From NCBI GenBank assembly GCA_017508965.1, contig JAFWQT010000002.1, positions 1 through 43,028 on the forward strand: a DNA stretch of 43,028 bases. The letters are read 5' to 3'. The notes below the pieces were generated by a model that did no database searches, was not told where the DNA came from, and saw nothing but the letters and a program-made list of their open reading frames with translations. The number at the start of each line of letters is the position of its first letter. Positions within the stretch are counted from its first letter, which is position 1. This stretch comes from Prevotella sp. GTDB lineage: Bacteria > Bacteroidota > Bacteroidia > Bacteroidales > Bacteroidaceae. A program made the position numbers and the translations under genes. Shown one piece after another: positions 24,903 through 33,594 of the stretch.

Positions 24903-26237
24903 ATGAACAAACTTTGGGAAAAAAACTTTGAAGTAAACAAGGAGATTGAACGGTTCACCGTGGGGCGCGACCGCGAAATGGATCTCTATCTGGCCAAATA
25001 CGATGTGCTGGGCTCGATGGCACACATCACCATGCTCGAAAGCATCGGACTGCTCAGCAGCGACGAGCTCTCGCAGCTGCTGGCCGAACTGAAGAACATC
25101 TATGCCGTCTGCGAGCGCGGCGAGTTCGTCATCGAAGACGGTGTCGAGGACGTCCACTCGCAGGTGGAGCTCATGCTCACCCAGAAACTCGGCGACATGG
25201 GCAAGAAGATACACTCCGGCCGCTCACGCAACGACCAGGTGCTCATCGACCTCAAGCTGTTCACCCGCCACGAGCTCATGGAGATTGCCGAGGGCGTGAA
25301 AGTGCTCTTCGACGAGCTTATCCAGAAAAGCAACCAGTATAAGGACATCCTCATGCCGGGCTACACCCACCTGCAGATAGCCATGCCCTCCAGCTTCGGA
25401 CTCTGGTTCGGCGCCTATGCCGAGTCGCTGGCCGACGACATGCTCTTCCTGCAGGCTGCCTACCGCATGACCAACCGCAACCCGCTCGGCTCGGCCGCAG
25501 GCTATGGCTCATCGTTCCCCCTGAACCGCCAGATGACCACCGACCTGCTTGGCTTCGACTCCATGGACTACAACGTGGTGTATGCCCAGATGGGGCGCGG
25601 CAAGATGGAGCGCAACGTGGCCTTCGCCATGGCCACCATCGCCGGCACGCTGGCAAAGATGGCCTTCGATGCCTGCCTGTTCAACTCGCAGAACTTCTCG
25701 TTCGTCCGTCTGCCCAAAGAGTGCACCACCGGCTCGAGCATCATGCCCCACAAGAAGAACCCCGACGTGTTCGAACTGATTCGTGCCAAGTCCAACAAGC
25801 TGCAGTCGCTCCCCCAGCAGGTCATGCTCATCATGAACAACCTGCCCGTGGGCTATTTCCGCGACCTGCAAATCATCAAGGAAGTGTTCCTGCCCGCCTT
25901 CGACGAACTGAAAGACTGTCTGCAGATGACCGCCTATATTGTCAACAAGATGCAGGTCAACGAGCACATCCTCGACAATCCCATGTACGACCCTATGTTC
26001 TCCGTCGAAGAAGTCAACCGTCTGGCTGCCGCCGGCATGCCTTTCCGCGATGCCTACAAGAAGGTGGGACTCGACATCGAGGCCGGTACCTTCCGTGCCG
26101 ACCACCACATCAGCCACACCCACGAGGGCAGCATAGGCAACCTCTGCAACGACCGCATAGAAGCCCTGATGAACCACACCCTCTCCGAATTCCATTTCGA
26201 AAGAGTAAAAGAAGCAGAAAAGAAACTGTTAGAATAA
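24903..26237 (+). CDS. argH: Argininosuccinate lyase
   Basis: This 444-residue enzyme of the fumarase/aspartase superfamily cleaves argininosuccinate to arginine and fumarate, the last step of arginine synthesis. Signatures seen: SGRSRNDQ at 105-112, GYTHLQ with His156, and the catalytic loop GSSIMPHKKNP at 277-287. The length is close to the usual 450-460. It closes the operon headed by argS; the C-rich repeat at 26241-26271 follows its stop. Confidence 0.96.
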   Translation: MNKLWEKNFEVNKEIERFTVGRDREMDLYLAKYDVLGSMAHITMLESIGLLSSDELSQLLAELKNIYAVCERGEFVIEDGVEDVHSQVELMLTQKLGDMGKKIHSGRSRNDQVLIDLKLFTRHELMEIAEGVKVLFDELIQKSNQYKDILMPGYTHLQIAMPSSFGLWFGAYAESLADDMLFLQAAYRMTNRNPLGSAAGYGSSFPLNRQMTTDLLGFDSMDYNVVYAQMGRGKMERNVAFAMATIAGTLAKMAFDACLFNSQNFSFVRLPKECTTGSSIMPHKKNPDVFELIRAKSNKLQSLPQQVMLIMNNLPVGYFRDLQIIKEVFLPAFDELKDCLQMTAYIVNKMQVNEHILDNPMYDPMFSVEEVNRLAAAGMPFRDAYKKVGLDIEAGTFRADHHISHTHEGSIGNLCNDRIEALMNHTLSEFHFERVKEAEKKLLE

Positions 26238-26240
26238 AAG

Positions 26241-26271
26241 ACCCTCCCCCCGCCCTCCCTATAGGGAGGGA
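26241..26271. repeat. C/G-rich palindromic repeat upstream of the Rieske-like lipoprotein gene
   Basis: AGACCCTCCC..GCCCTCCCTATAGGGAGGGAGCAA; almost the same sequence precedes the other repeat-bearing lipoprotein gene at 28850-28882. It starts 3 bp after the argH stop. Confidence 0.85.
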
Positions 26272-26298
26272 GCAATCACTAACAAGCCTAACTAAAAA

Positions 26299-26877
26299 AT
26301 GAAAATAAACCATAGCTCAAAGCATACCACTCCCCTCCCTATAGGGAGGGGTTGGGGGTGGGTCCTCTTTATTTCCCTTTTCTTCTCCTGCGGCCAAATC
26401 GAGAACGAGTTCAGCTCGCGGCAGGTATATCTGCGCTTCGACAACCAGACGCACCTCGACCCCAACCTCATGTCGGCCATGAACCCCATGACCTCTAACG
26501 TGTTCTGCCGCATCTGGCTCTCCTCGCCCGACCACCTCTCATTCCAGAGCAACCAGGGAACCACCAGCACCGTCACCCTCACCGACCAGGAGATGCGCTC
26601 ACCCCTCATTCTCGGCATCAGCAATGCCTCCGGCATCATCGTCGGCTATGGCTTCGGCGGCGTGTTCTATTGCTACGATGCCGTATGCCCCAACTGCTAC
26701 GACAGCAAGCTCGAGCGCACCCTCACCATGAACACCACCGGCATCGCCACCTGCGCCGGATGCGGTCACCAGTACGACCTCACCAACAACGGACTTTCAC
26801 CCCAGGGCGGCAAGCTCGATCGCTATCGCGCCACGACCGGAGGCCAGACGGGCACCCTGCTCGTCAGCAACCGTTAA
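26299..26877 (+). CDS. Lipoprotein with Rieske-like cysteine-rich domain; repeat in signal peptide
   Basis: A 192-residue protein starting MKINHSSKHTTPLP, with a hydrophobic WGWVLFISLFFS and lipobox Cys31. The codons for residues ~11-21 are the dispersed C-rich repeat (26328-26365), so the signal sequence has absorbed the element and still keeps a positive n-region, hydrophobic core and cysteine. The mature protein has CPNC and CAGCGHQYD ~30 residues apart in the region FYCYDAVCPNCYDSK...NNGLSPQGGKL, as in Bacteroidales Rieske-like lipoproteins; the canonical Rieske histidine pair is not complete, so zinc or structural binding is possible. The function is unknown. Start and lipobox closely match the gene at 28909. 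Confidence 0.75.
   Translation: MKINHSSKHTTPLPIGRGWGWVLFISLFFSCGQIENEFSSRQVYLRFDNQTHLDPNLMSAMNPMTSNVFCRIWLSSPDHLSFQSNQGTTSTVTLTDQEMRSPLILGISNASGIIVGYGFGGVFYCYDAVCPNCYDSKLERTLTMNTTGIATCAGCGHQYDLTNNGLSPQGGKLDRYRATTGGQTGTLLVSNR
26328..26365 (+). repeat. C/G-rich palindromic repeat inside the lipoprotein signal peptide
   Basis: CTCCCCTCCCTATAGGGAGG followed by GGTTGGGGGTGGGTC forms the standard element and is translated as TPLPIGRGWGWV. Confidence 0.85.
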
Positions 26878-26919
26878 TATTCGCATTCCCCCGCGCGAAT
26901 GAAAAAAACTGCTAATTAT

Positions 26920-26951
26920 TTTGGAAGTTTCAATAATTAGCACTACCTTTG
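26920..26951 (+). promoter_or_regulatory. Promoter of tRNA-Leu
   Basis: TTTG at 26920-26923 and TACCTTTG at 26944-26951 are 20 bp apart; the tRNA begins 25 bp later. The spacer GAAGTTTCAATAATTAG closely matches that of the promoter at 8579-8610. Confidence 0.8.
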
Positions 26952-26976
26952 CAGATGATTTTTTACAGACTGCCGC

Positions 26977-27062
26977 GCCGTGATGGTGGAATTGGTAGAC
27001 ACGAGGGACTTAAAATCCCTTGGCCAGTGATGGCTGTGCGGGTTCGAGTCCCGCTCGCGGCA
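26977..27062 (+). tRNA. tRNA-Leu (anticodon TAA)
   Basis: The acceptor stem GCCGTGA pairs with TCGCGGC (one G-U), followed by TG and a D-arm GTGGAATTGGTAGACAC. The anticodon arm is AGGGA-CTTAAAA-TCCCT, giving anticodon TAA, and there is a long variable arm (TGGCCAGTGATGGCTG) typical of type II leucine tRNA. The T-arm is CGGGTTCGAGTCCCG and the discriminator is A. CCA is not encoded; a T-run follows. Confidence 0.95.
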
Positions 27063-27093
27063 CTTTTTAAAACCTTCATTTTTTATTATTCCT

Positions 27094-28773
27094 ATGCGTA
27101 GAATTCTATTCGTTTTCGTTTCCGCACTGTCTTTCTTAGTCTTAGCCTCCTGTTCTTCCGGAATGGGCGAACTGGCACCCAGCAATTTCGATGTCAACCC
27201 AAGTCCGCTTGAGACTCAGGGCGGCGAGGTGGTAGCCACCATTCATGGCAAGTTTCCCCCCAAGTACCTGAAGAAGAAGGCCGTCGTCAGCGTCATCCCC
27301 GAGCTCCACTATGGCAACGGGCAGGTGGCACGCTCCGAGGGTGCAACCTTCATGGGCGAGAAGGTGCTGGGCAACGACCAGCGCATCAACTACCAGTTTG
27401 GCGGCATCTACACCATCAAGTCTAAGTTCAAGTATGTGCCCGAGATGCTCAAGAGCGAACTGTTCATGGCCTTCGATGCACGCATAGGCAAGCGCAAGGT
27501 CAAGATTCCCGCTGTGAAAGTGGCCAACGGCGTCATCGCCACCTCCGAGCTCTACAAGCAGACCATGCTCAACGGCGGTGCATGCCTCGCCCCCGACTCC
27601 TTCCAGCGCGTCACCGCACAGAAGCAGGAGGCACAGGTCAAGTTCCTCATCAACCAGGCTAACCTCCGCAAGAGCGAGCTGCAGACCAACTCTGTCAAAG
27701 AGTTTGTGGAACTGCTGAAGAAAATCAACCGCGAGCACGAACGCCTCGCCCTGAAGGATGTCGAGATACAGGCCTACGCATCGCCCGAGGGCGGACTGCT
27801 GCTCAACGACGACCTGGCCAACCGCCGCCAGTTCTCTGCCGAAGACTATGTCAACGCACAGCTCTTCGCCGAGGGCATGAGCGCCAACGTGGTAGGTGGC
27901 TACACCGCTGAAGACTGGGAAGGATTCGAGAAGCTCGTCCAGGCCAGCAACATCCAGGACAAAGATGTCATCCTGCGCGTGCTCTCCATGTACGAAGACC
28001 CCTACGAGCGCGAAGAGCAGATTCGTAACATGAGCCAGGGCTTCCGCGAGCTCGCCGACGGCATCCTGCCCGAGCTGCGCCGCTCCCGCATGGTCATCAA
28101 CTACGAGGTGGTGGGCCGCAGCGACCAGCAGATCAAAGACCAGTACAAGGCCGACCCCTCCAAGCTCTCCGTCGAGGAACTGCTCTATGCCGCCGGACTT
28201 GAGTCCGATATCGACGCCAAGCAGGCCATCTATCGCAAGACCGCCGAGCTCTACCCCGACGACCAGCGCGCTGCCAACAACGTAGCCGTCATGGAGTTTG
28301 CCAAGGGCAACTACGATGCCGCCGGCCGCCTGTTCCAGGACCTCGCCGGAAAGAAGAACTCCGTGCCCGAAGCCTATGCCAACCTCGGACTTATCGCCCT
28401 CAAGGACGGTAACATCGAAGACGCCGAATACCTCATCGCCAAGGCCACCGGAGCCAAGCAGATTGCCGAGGCCCTGGGCAACCTCAACATCGCCAAGGGC
28501 AACTACGCCGAGGCAGCCGAGAACCTCAAGAACTCGTTCAACAACAGCAGCGCCCTGGCCGAACTGCTCAACAAGAACTACACCACCGCCAGCGTCATCC
28601 TGCGCAACGTAGAGCGGAAAGACGCCATGACCGACTATCTGCAGGCCATCGTCAACGCCCGCCAGGGCAACTTCGACATCTCCGAGTCGTTCCTCCGCAG
28701 CGCCTTCCAGAAAGACCCGTCGCTCAAGAGCTACGCCGAGAAAGACATGGAGCTCATCAGAGTGAAAAAATAA
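27094..28773 (+). CDS. TPR-repeat outer-membrane lipoprotein (PG1028-like)
   Basis: This 559-residue protein has a lipoprotein signal with lipobox LASC (Cys20). An N-terminal beta-rich part (~30-165) is followed by an OmpA-like-looking segment (VKFLINQANLRKSELQ...VEIQAYASPEGG, ~180-260) and a C-terminal set of tetratricopeptide-like helical repeats (~375-559: DAKQAIYRKTAELYPDDQRAANNVAVMEF, YDAAGRLFQDLAG, AYANLGLIALKDGN, AEYLIAKATGAKQIAEALGN). TPR lipoproteins of this kind in Porphyromonas and Prevotella are surface or periplasmic scaffolds. The exact role is unknown. It begins 31 bp after tRNA-Leu, so it is likely read from the tRNA promoter. Confidence 0.85.
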   Translation: MRRILFVFVSALSFLVLASCSSGMGELAPSNFDVNPSPLETQGGEVVATIHGKFPPKYLKKKAVVSVIPELHYGNGQVARSEGATFMGEKVLGNDQRINYQFGGIYTIKSKFKYVPEMLKSELFMAFDARIGKRKVKIPAVKVANGVIATSELYKQTMLNGGACLAPDSFQRVTAQKQEAQVKFLINQANLRKSELQTNSVKEFVELLKKINREHERLALKDVEIQAYASPEGGLLLNDDLANRRQFSAEDYVNAQLFAEGMSANVVGGYTAEDWEGFEKLVQASNIQDKDVILRVLSMYEDPYEREEQIRNMSQGFRELADGILPELRRSRMVINYEVVGRSDQQIKDQYKADPSKLSVEELLYAAGLESDIDAKQAIYRKTAELYPDDQRAANNVAVMEFAKGNYDAAGRLFQDLAGKKNSVPEAYANLGLIALKDGNIEDAEYLIAKATGAKQIAEALGNLNIAKGNYAEAAENLKNSFNNSSALAELLNKNYTTASVILRNVERKDAMTDYLQAIVNARQGNFDISESFLRSAFQKDPSLKSYAEKDMELIRVKK

Positions 28774-28779
28774 AGAACC

Positions 28780-28882
28780 CACCCCCAACCCCTCCCGAAG
28801 GGAGGGGAGGAAGAAGACCCTCCCTGGACCTCCCAAAAGGGAGGAAGAAGACCCTCCCCCTGCCCTCCCTATAGGGAGGGAG
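28780..28882. repeat. Cluster of three C/G-rich palindromic repeats
   Basis: Copies lie at about 28780-28811, 28818-28845 and 28850-28882, all after the TPR lipoprotein stop. The third is nearly identical to the copy at 26241-26271 and lies at a similar distance from the next ATG. Confidence 0.85.
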
Positions 28883-28908
28883 CAAATACTAATAAACCTC
28901 TTATTAAT

Positions 28909-29991
28909 ATGAAGATAAACCATAGCCCAAAGCATATCACTCCCCTCCCATTCTCCCCTCCCTCACAGGGAGGGGCCGGGGGAGAGTCTTGGGGCTGGGG
29001 GTGGGTCTTCTTCTTTATTTGTTTCCTTTTTTTCTCCTGCGGCGCCCCCAAGGGCCATTTTCGTCTCGAAGGACATTTCCTCAAGATGAACCAGGCAGAG
29101 TTCTATGTTTATAGCCCCGACGGCGTCATCAACGGCATCGACACCATCCGCCTCGCCGGCGGACGCTTCACCTACGAGATACCCTGCACCCAGGAAGGCA
29201 CCCTCATGATTGTGTTCCCCAACTACTCCGAACACCCCGTCTTCGCCGAGTCGGGAGCATCCGTCAGCCTCAGCGGCGACGCCTCCCACCTCAAGGAACT
29301 CACCGCCGAGGGCACCACCGACAACAAACTCATCAGCGGCTTCCGCCTGCAGACCGCCGACGCCTCACCCGTCGAGACGCGCAAGCTCGCCCAGCAGTTC
29401 ATCGAGAACAACCCCCGCTCCCTGGCCGCCGTCTATCTCTTCCGGCTATATTTCATTCAGGAGCCCGAGCCCGACATCACCCAGGGCACCCGTCTGCTCG
29501 ACATCCTCCGCAAGGCACAGCCCGACAACCTCACCGTCACCCAGCTCGAGTCCTTCTTCGCCATGAAGAAAGCCTCCACCGTGGGTCAGCAGCTGCCCAA
29601 CTTCAGCGCCACCACCGTCAGCGGACAGCCCGTCAGCCGCAGCAGCCTCACCGGCAGCTACGCCGTTGTCAGCACCTTCTCCTCGTGGAACTACGAGAGT
29701 CAGGAGCAGCAGCGCCAGCTCAACCGCCTTGCCCGCCGCAGCCAGGGCCGTCTCCGTCTGCTCACCGTCAGCCTCGATGCCAGCCGCAGCGAGTGCCAGC
29801 GTGTGGCACGCCGCGACACCCTCTCCCAGCCCATTGTGTGCGACGAGCTCATGTTCGAATCCCCCCTGCTCGCCACCTTCGGCCTGCAGACCATCCCCGA
29901 CAACATTCTTACCGACAAAAACGGCAAGGTCATTGCCCACGGACTTAACACCGAAGACCTGAAAAAGCGTCTCAACGAACTACTCAAATAA
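28909..29991 (+). CDS. Lipoprotein with DUF4369-like and thioredoxin-like domains; repeat in signal peptide
   Basis: A 360-residue protein starting MKINHSPKHITPLP. A repeat-encoded stretch (FSPPSQGGAGGESWGWGW, residues 15-32) precedes a hydrophobic VFFFICFLFFS and lipobox Cys44. Mature residues ~48-150 resemble DUF4369 (FRLEGHFLKMNQAEFYVYS, DTIRLAGGRFTYEI). The C-terminal half (~225-360) is thioredoxin/AhpC-like (VGQQLPNFSATTVSGQPVSRSSL, YAVVSTFSSWNYES, LQTIPDNILTDKNGKVIAHG). The CXXC pair is absent, replaced by SSWNYES, so it is probably not redox-active. It is likely anchored in a periplasmic or outer membrane. The start/lipobox module matches the gene at 26299 although the mature proteins are unrelated. 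It ends 9 bp before the ComM-like gene. Confidence 0.8.
   Translation: MKINHSPKHITPLPFSPPSQGGAGGESWGWGWVFFFICFLFFSCGAPKGHFRLEGHFLKMNQAEFYVYSPDGVINGIDTIRLAGGRFTYEIPCTQEGTLMIVFPNYSEHPVFAESGASVSLSGDASHLKELTAEGTTDNKLISGFRLQTADASPVETRKLAQQFIENNPRSLAAVYLFRLYFIQEPEPDITQGTRLLDILRKAQPDNLTVTQLESFFAMKKASTVGQQLPNFSATTVSGQPVSRSSLTGSYAVVSTFSSWNYESQEQQRQLNRLARRSQGRLRLLTVSLDASRSECQRVARRDTLSQPIVCDELMFESPLLATFGLQTIPDNILTDKNGKVIAHGLNTEDLKKRLNELLK
28938..29011 (+). repeat. Composite C/G-rich repeat inside the second lipoprotein signal peptide
   Basis: Two elements fused: CTCCCCTCCC then CTCCCCTCCCTCACAGGGAG and GGGCCGGGGGAGAGTC, followed by a second tail GGGGCTGGGGGTGGGTC. This is about 36 bp longer than the copy at 26328, and the frame is kept. 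Confidence 0.85.
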
Positions 29992-30000
29992 CCCCGCCTT

Positions 30001-31572
<1,572 letters not shown>

Positions 31573-31613
31573 TAAATCATCTCCACAAGCTGGTAACTAA
31601 TATATAATAAGGT

Positions 31614-32633
31614 ATGGATGAGCAACAGAATATTATCATTTATCGTACAGCAGATGGACGTGCATCAGTGGCACTCTATGCCAAGGACGGAAAGATTTGG
31701 CTGAACCAACAACAGATGGCAGAACTTTTTGCCACCTCAAAGCAAACCATCAGCTATCATATTATTAACATTCTGAAGGAGAAAGAGTTAGATAAACATT
31801 CAGTTGTCAAAGAATATTTGACAACTGCCGCTGACGGCAAGAATTACAACGTGGTCTTCTATTCTCTGGAGATGATTATCGCTGTAGGCTATCGTGTACG
31901 AGGAGTTCGTGGCACACAGTTCAGGCAGTGGGCAACAGAGCATCTTACCGAATATCTAGTCAAGGGCTTCACCATGGACGACGAACGGCTGAAGAATCCT
32001 GATGGACGGCCAGACTACTTCGATGAATTACTGCTTCGTATTCGCGACATTCGTGCTTCTGAGAAGCGGTTCTATCAAAAAGTACGTGACTTGTTCGCCC
32101 TTAGCAGCGATTACGACAAGACAGACAAGGCTACTCAGATGTTCTTTGCCGAGACACAAAACAAATTGCTTTATGCCGTCACCCACCAAACAGCGGCAGA
32201 ACTGATTGTTGCACGTGCCGATGCCAATCAGCCAAACATGGGACTGACCACATGGAAAGGTAGTATTGTTCGCAAAGGGGATGTCATCATAGCCAAAAAC
32301 TACCTTCATGACGGTGAGATTGATTCTCTGAACCGGCTTGTTGATATTTTCATTACCAGTGCCGAAGAACGAGTAAAAGGACGTCGAGACTTGACACTTG
32401 AATACTGGCGCAAAAACGTTGACAATCTGCTTACCTTTCAGGAAAAGGATATCCTACAAGGTAAGGGATCTATATCTAACGCAGAAGCTGAGATTATTGT
32501 TCGCGGTGTATATGACACTTTCAATGCTAAGCGTAAACAAATTGACTTACAAATAGCTGATGCTGAGGACATCAAAATGTTAGAAGACCTGGAAAAGAGT
32601 ATTATTGAAAAGAATAAAGGCGACAACAAATGA
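31614..32633 (+). CDS. rhuM: RhuM-family protein
   Basis: This 339-residue protein matches the RhuM family first named on a Salmonella pathogenicity island. N-terminal signatures are IIYRTADGRASVALYAKDGKIWLNQQQMAELF and a helix-turn-helix-like ATSKQTISYHIINILKEKEL; then SLEMIIAVGYRVRGVRGTQFRQWA and a conserved middle (SEKRFYQKVRDLFALSSDY, MFFAETQNKLLYAVTHQTAAELI). The family is widespread on mobile and accessory DNA; its function is unknown and a link to Fic/restriction or defence islands has been suggested. Base composition is lower in GC than the upstream genes. It starts 41 bp after comM and is followed by a 700-bp non-coding palindrome-rich zone. Confidence 0.88.
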   Translation: MDEQQNIIIYRTADGRASVALYAKDGKIWLNQQQMAELFATSKQTISYHIINILKEKELDKHSVVKEYLTTAADGKNYNVVFYSLEMIIAVGYRVRGVRGTQFRQWATEHLTEYLVKGFTMDDERLKNPDGRPDYFDELLLRIRDIRASEKRFYQKVRDLFALSSDYDKTDKATQMFFAETQNKLLYAVTHQTAAELIVARADANQPNMGLTTWKGSIVRKGDVIIAKNYLHDGEIDSLNRLVDIFITSAEERVKGRRDLTLEYWRKNVDNLLTFQEKDILQGKGSISNAEAEIIVRGVYDTFNAKRKQIDLQIADAEDIKMLEDLEKSIIEKNKGDNK

Positions 32634-32736
32634 CTGATCTTTACATACTACCAGCGGCAACTGCACTTGCAATTGCCTAATTATAATATCACCAATATCA
32701 CCATTTAGTAATATGCTGAATACTTGATGGTTGTGC

Positions 32737-32754
32737 GTGATATTGCAATATCAC
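32737..32754. repeat. Perfect 18-bp palindrome GTGATATTGCAATATCAC
   Basis: Part of a cluster of GTGATATT half-sites. Another 18-bp palindrome, TGTGATATTAATATCACA, lies at 32826-32843, and single half-sites occur at ~32683-32698 (twice) and ~32879-32887. Confidence 0.85.
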
Positions 32755-32916
32755 TCAATATCACATGCCTTTTGTCGTCATACGATAAACGGAATCCCGT
32801 TTCATTATCTGGACGTGTGATATGCTGTGATATTAATATCACACTATTTCTCGTTAGGTATCAGATTATTGTATAAGTTGTGATATTGTGATAATGATTT
32901 CATAAAAACAATGTGG

Positions 32917-33240
32917 AAATCGGTTTCACTCCTTCACTTGCCTGAAAACCATTGGTGTTCAAAAACATGCAGGTGAAACCGCGGTTTCACTTCGGTTTCA
33001 CTCATCCCACTGATGTCACCTCCCTATTCCTCTGTATGCAAAAGATGCCTAATTGAAGAGTGATTAGGCCCTAATCACTCCGCAAAAGCCTATCAGAAAC
33101 CCACCCGCCGTTGGGGTGGGTCTCTTTCCCGAAGGGAGGGACATAAGTGATTGTGGTGAAACCGGAGTGAAAGCGCGGTTTCATCCGCATCATACTGTGT
33201 GTTAAAGGCTTACAACCTAGTGAAGGAGTGAAACCGATTT
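32917..33240. repeat. 22-bp perfect inverted repeat bounding CGGTTTCAC palindromes
   Basis: The arm at 32917-32938 (core CGGTTTCACTCCTTCACT) is the exact reverse complement of 33219-33240. Inside are the 18-bp palindrome GTGAAACCGCGGTTTCAC (32973-32990) and further half-sites at 32993-33001, 33156-33164 and ~33175-33184. Confidence 0.85.
33098..33142. repeat. C/G-rich palindromic repeat
   Basis: ACCCACCCGCC then GTTGGGGTGGGTC and TCTTTCCCGAAGGGAGGG; a diverged copy of the dispersed family, oriented opposite to most. Confidence 0.65.
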
Positions 33241-33269
33241 GCATGGTTGTTATCAAACTAAACATACCA

Positions 33270-33306
33270 GCGGGCGGCAACTGCTACACTTGCAATTGCC
33301 GCCCGC
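33270..33306. terminator. GC-rich hairpin downstream of the YIKP gene
   Basis: A perfect 11-bp stem (33270-33280 with 33296-33306, GCGGGCGGCAA) with a 15-nt loop, without a T-run. It lies 37 bp after the minus-strand gene at 33343 and could be a terminator or part of the direct-repeat element. Confidence 0.45.
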
Positions 33307-33342
33307 CTGCTATATTAGTCCACAAAAAGATTATTAGTCTTA

Positions 33343-33570
33343 TTATTTTTTATGTCCAAAGAAAGACTCCTCTTCATTGGGGAATATCGATGTAAACGCA
33401 TCAGGAATATACTTGTCAATCAAAGCCATATCGTCGAAATAGTCCTGCTGTTTAGCATCTACTTCCTCCGCGGGCACATCATCCTTACCTGGCGAATTGA
33501 TGATGAGTTGTTGCAGTATGTCATCATACATCTTAACTATGCAAATATCGGGCTTTATATATTTGTTCAT
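33343..33570 (-). CDS. Small acidic YIKP protein paired with the upstream surface protein
   Basis: The protein is 75 residues. It begins MNKYIKPDICIVKMYDDILQ and continues with an acidic hydrophilic tail (PGKDDVPAEEVDAKQQDYFDD...FPNEEESFFGHKK). There is no signal peptide or membrane segment. It starts 24 bp after the stop of the 1377-residue surface protein and must share its transcript. The same layout, with MEQYIKP, recurs at 37889-38077. Short proteins with an M-x-x-Y-I-x-P opening are, to my recollection, common and uncharacterised in Prevotella. Possible roles (peptide precursor, secretion partner, surface peptide) are speculation. Confidence 0.65.
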   Translation of the reverse strand: MNKYIKPDICIVKMYDDILQQLIINSPGKDDVPAEEVDAKQQDYFDDMALIDKYIPDAFTSIFPNEEESFFGHKK

Positions 33571-33594
33571 ATCTATTAATGTGTTTTGAGTTAT

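Larger units (their letters stand above)
32634..33342. other. Palindrome-dense non-coding region after rhuM
   Basis: This ~700-bp stretch has no credible gene. It contains a 34/38-bp direct repeat pair (32644-32677 and 33263-33300), a GTGATATT/AATATCAC palindrome block (32683-32894), a GTGAAACCG/CGGTTTCAC block (32917-33240) and one C-rich element (33098-33142). The region is unlike its neighbours in being built almost wholly of symmetric motifs. Confidence 0.8.

Noticed and set aside
27142..28935. Minus-strand open frame (597 codons) opposite the TPR lipoprotein
   Set aside because: Shadow of a GC-rich gene: Leu/Val/His-rich translation, no recognisable domain, and its 5' part translates the C-rich repeats.
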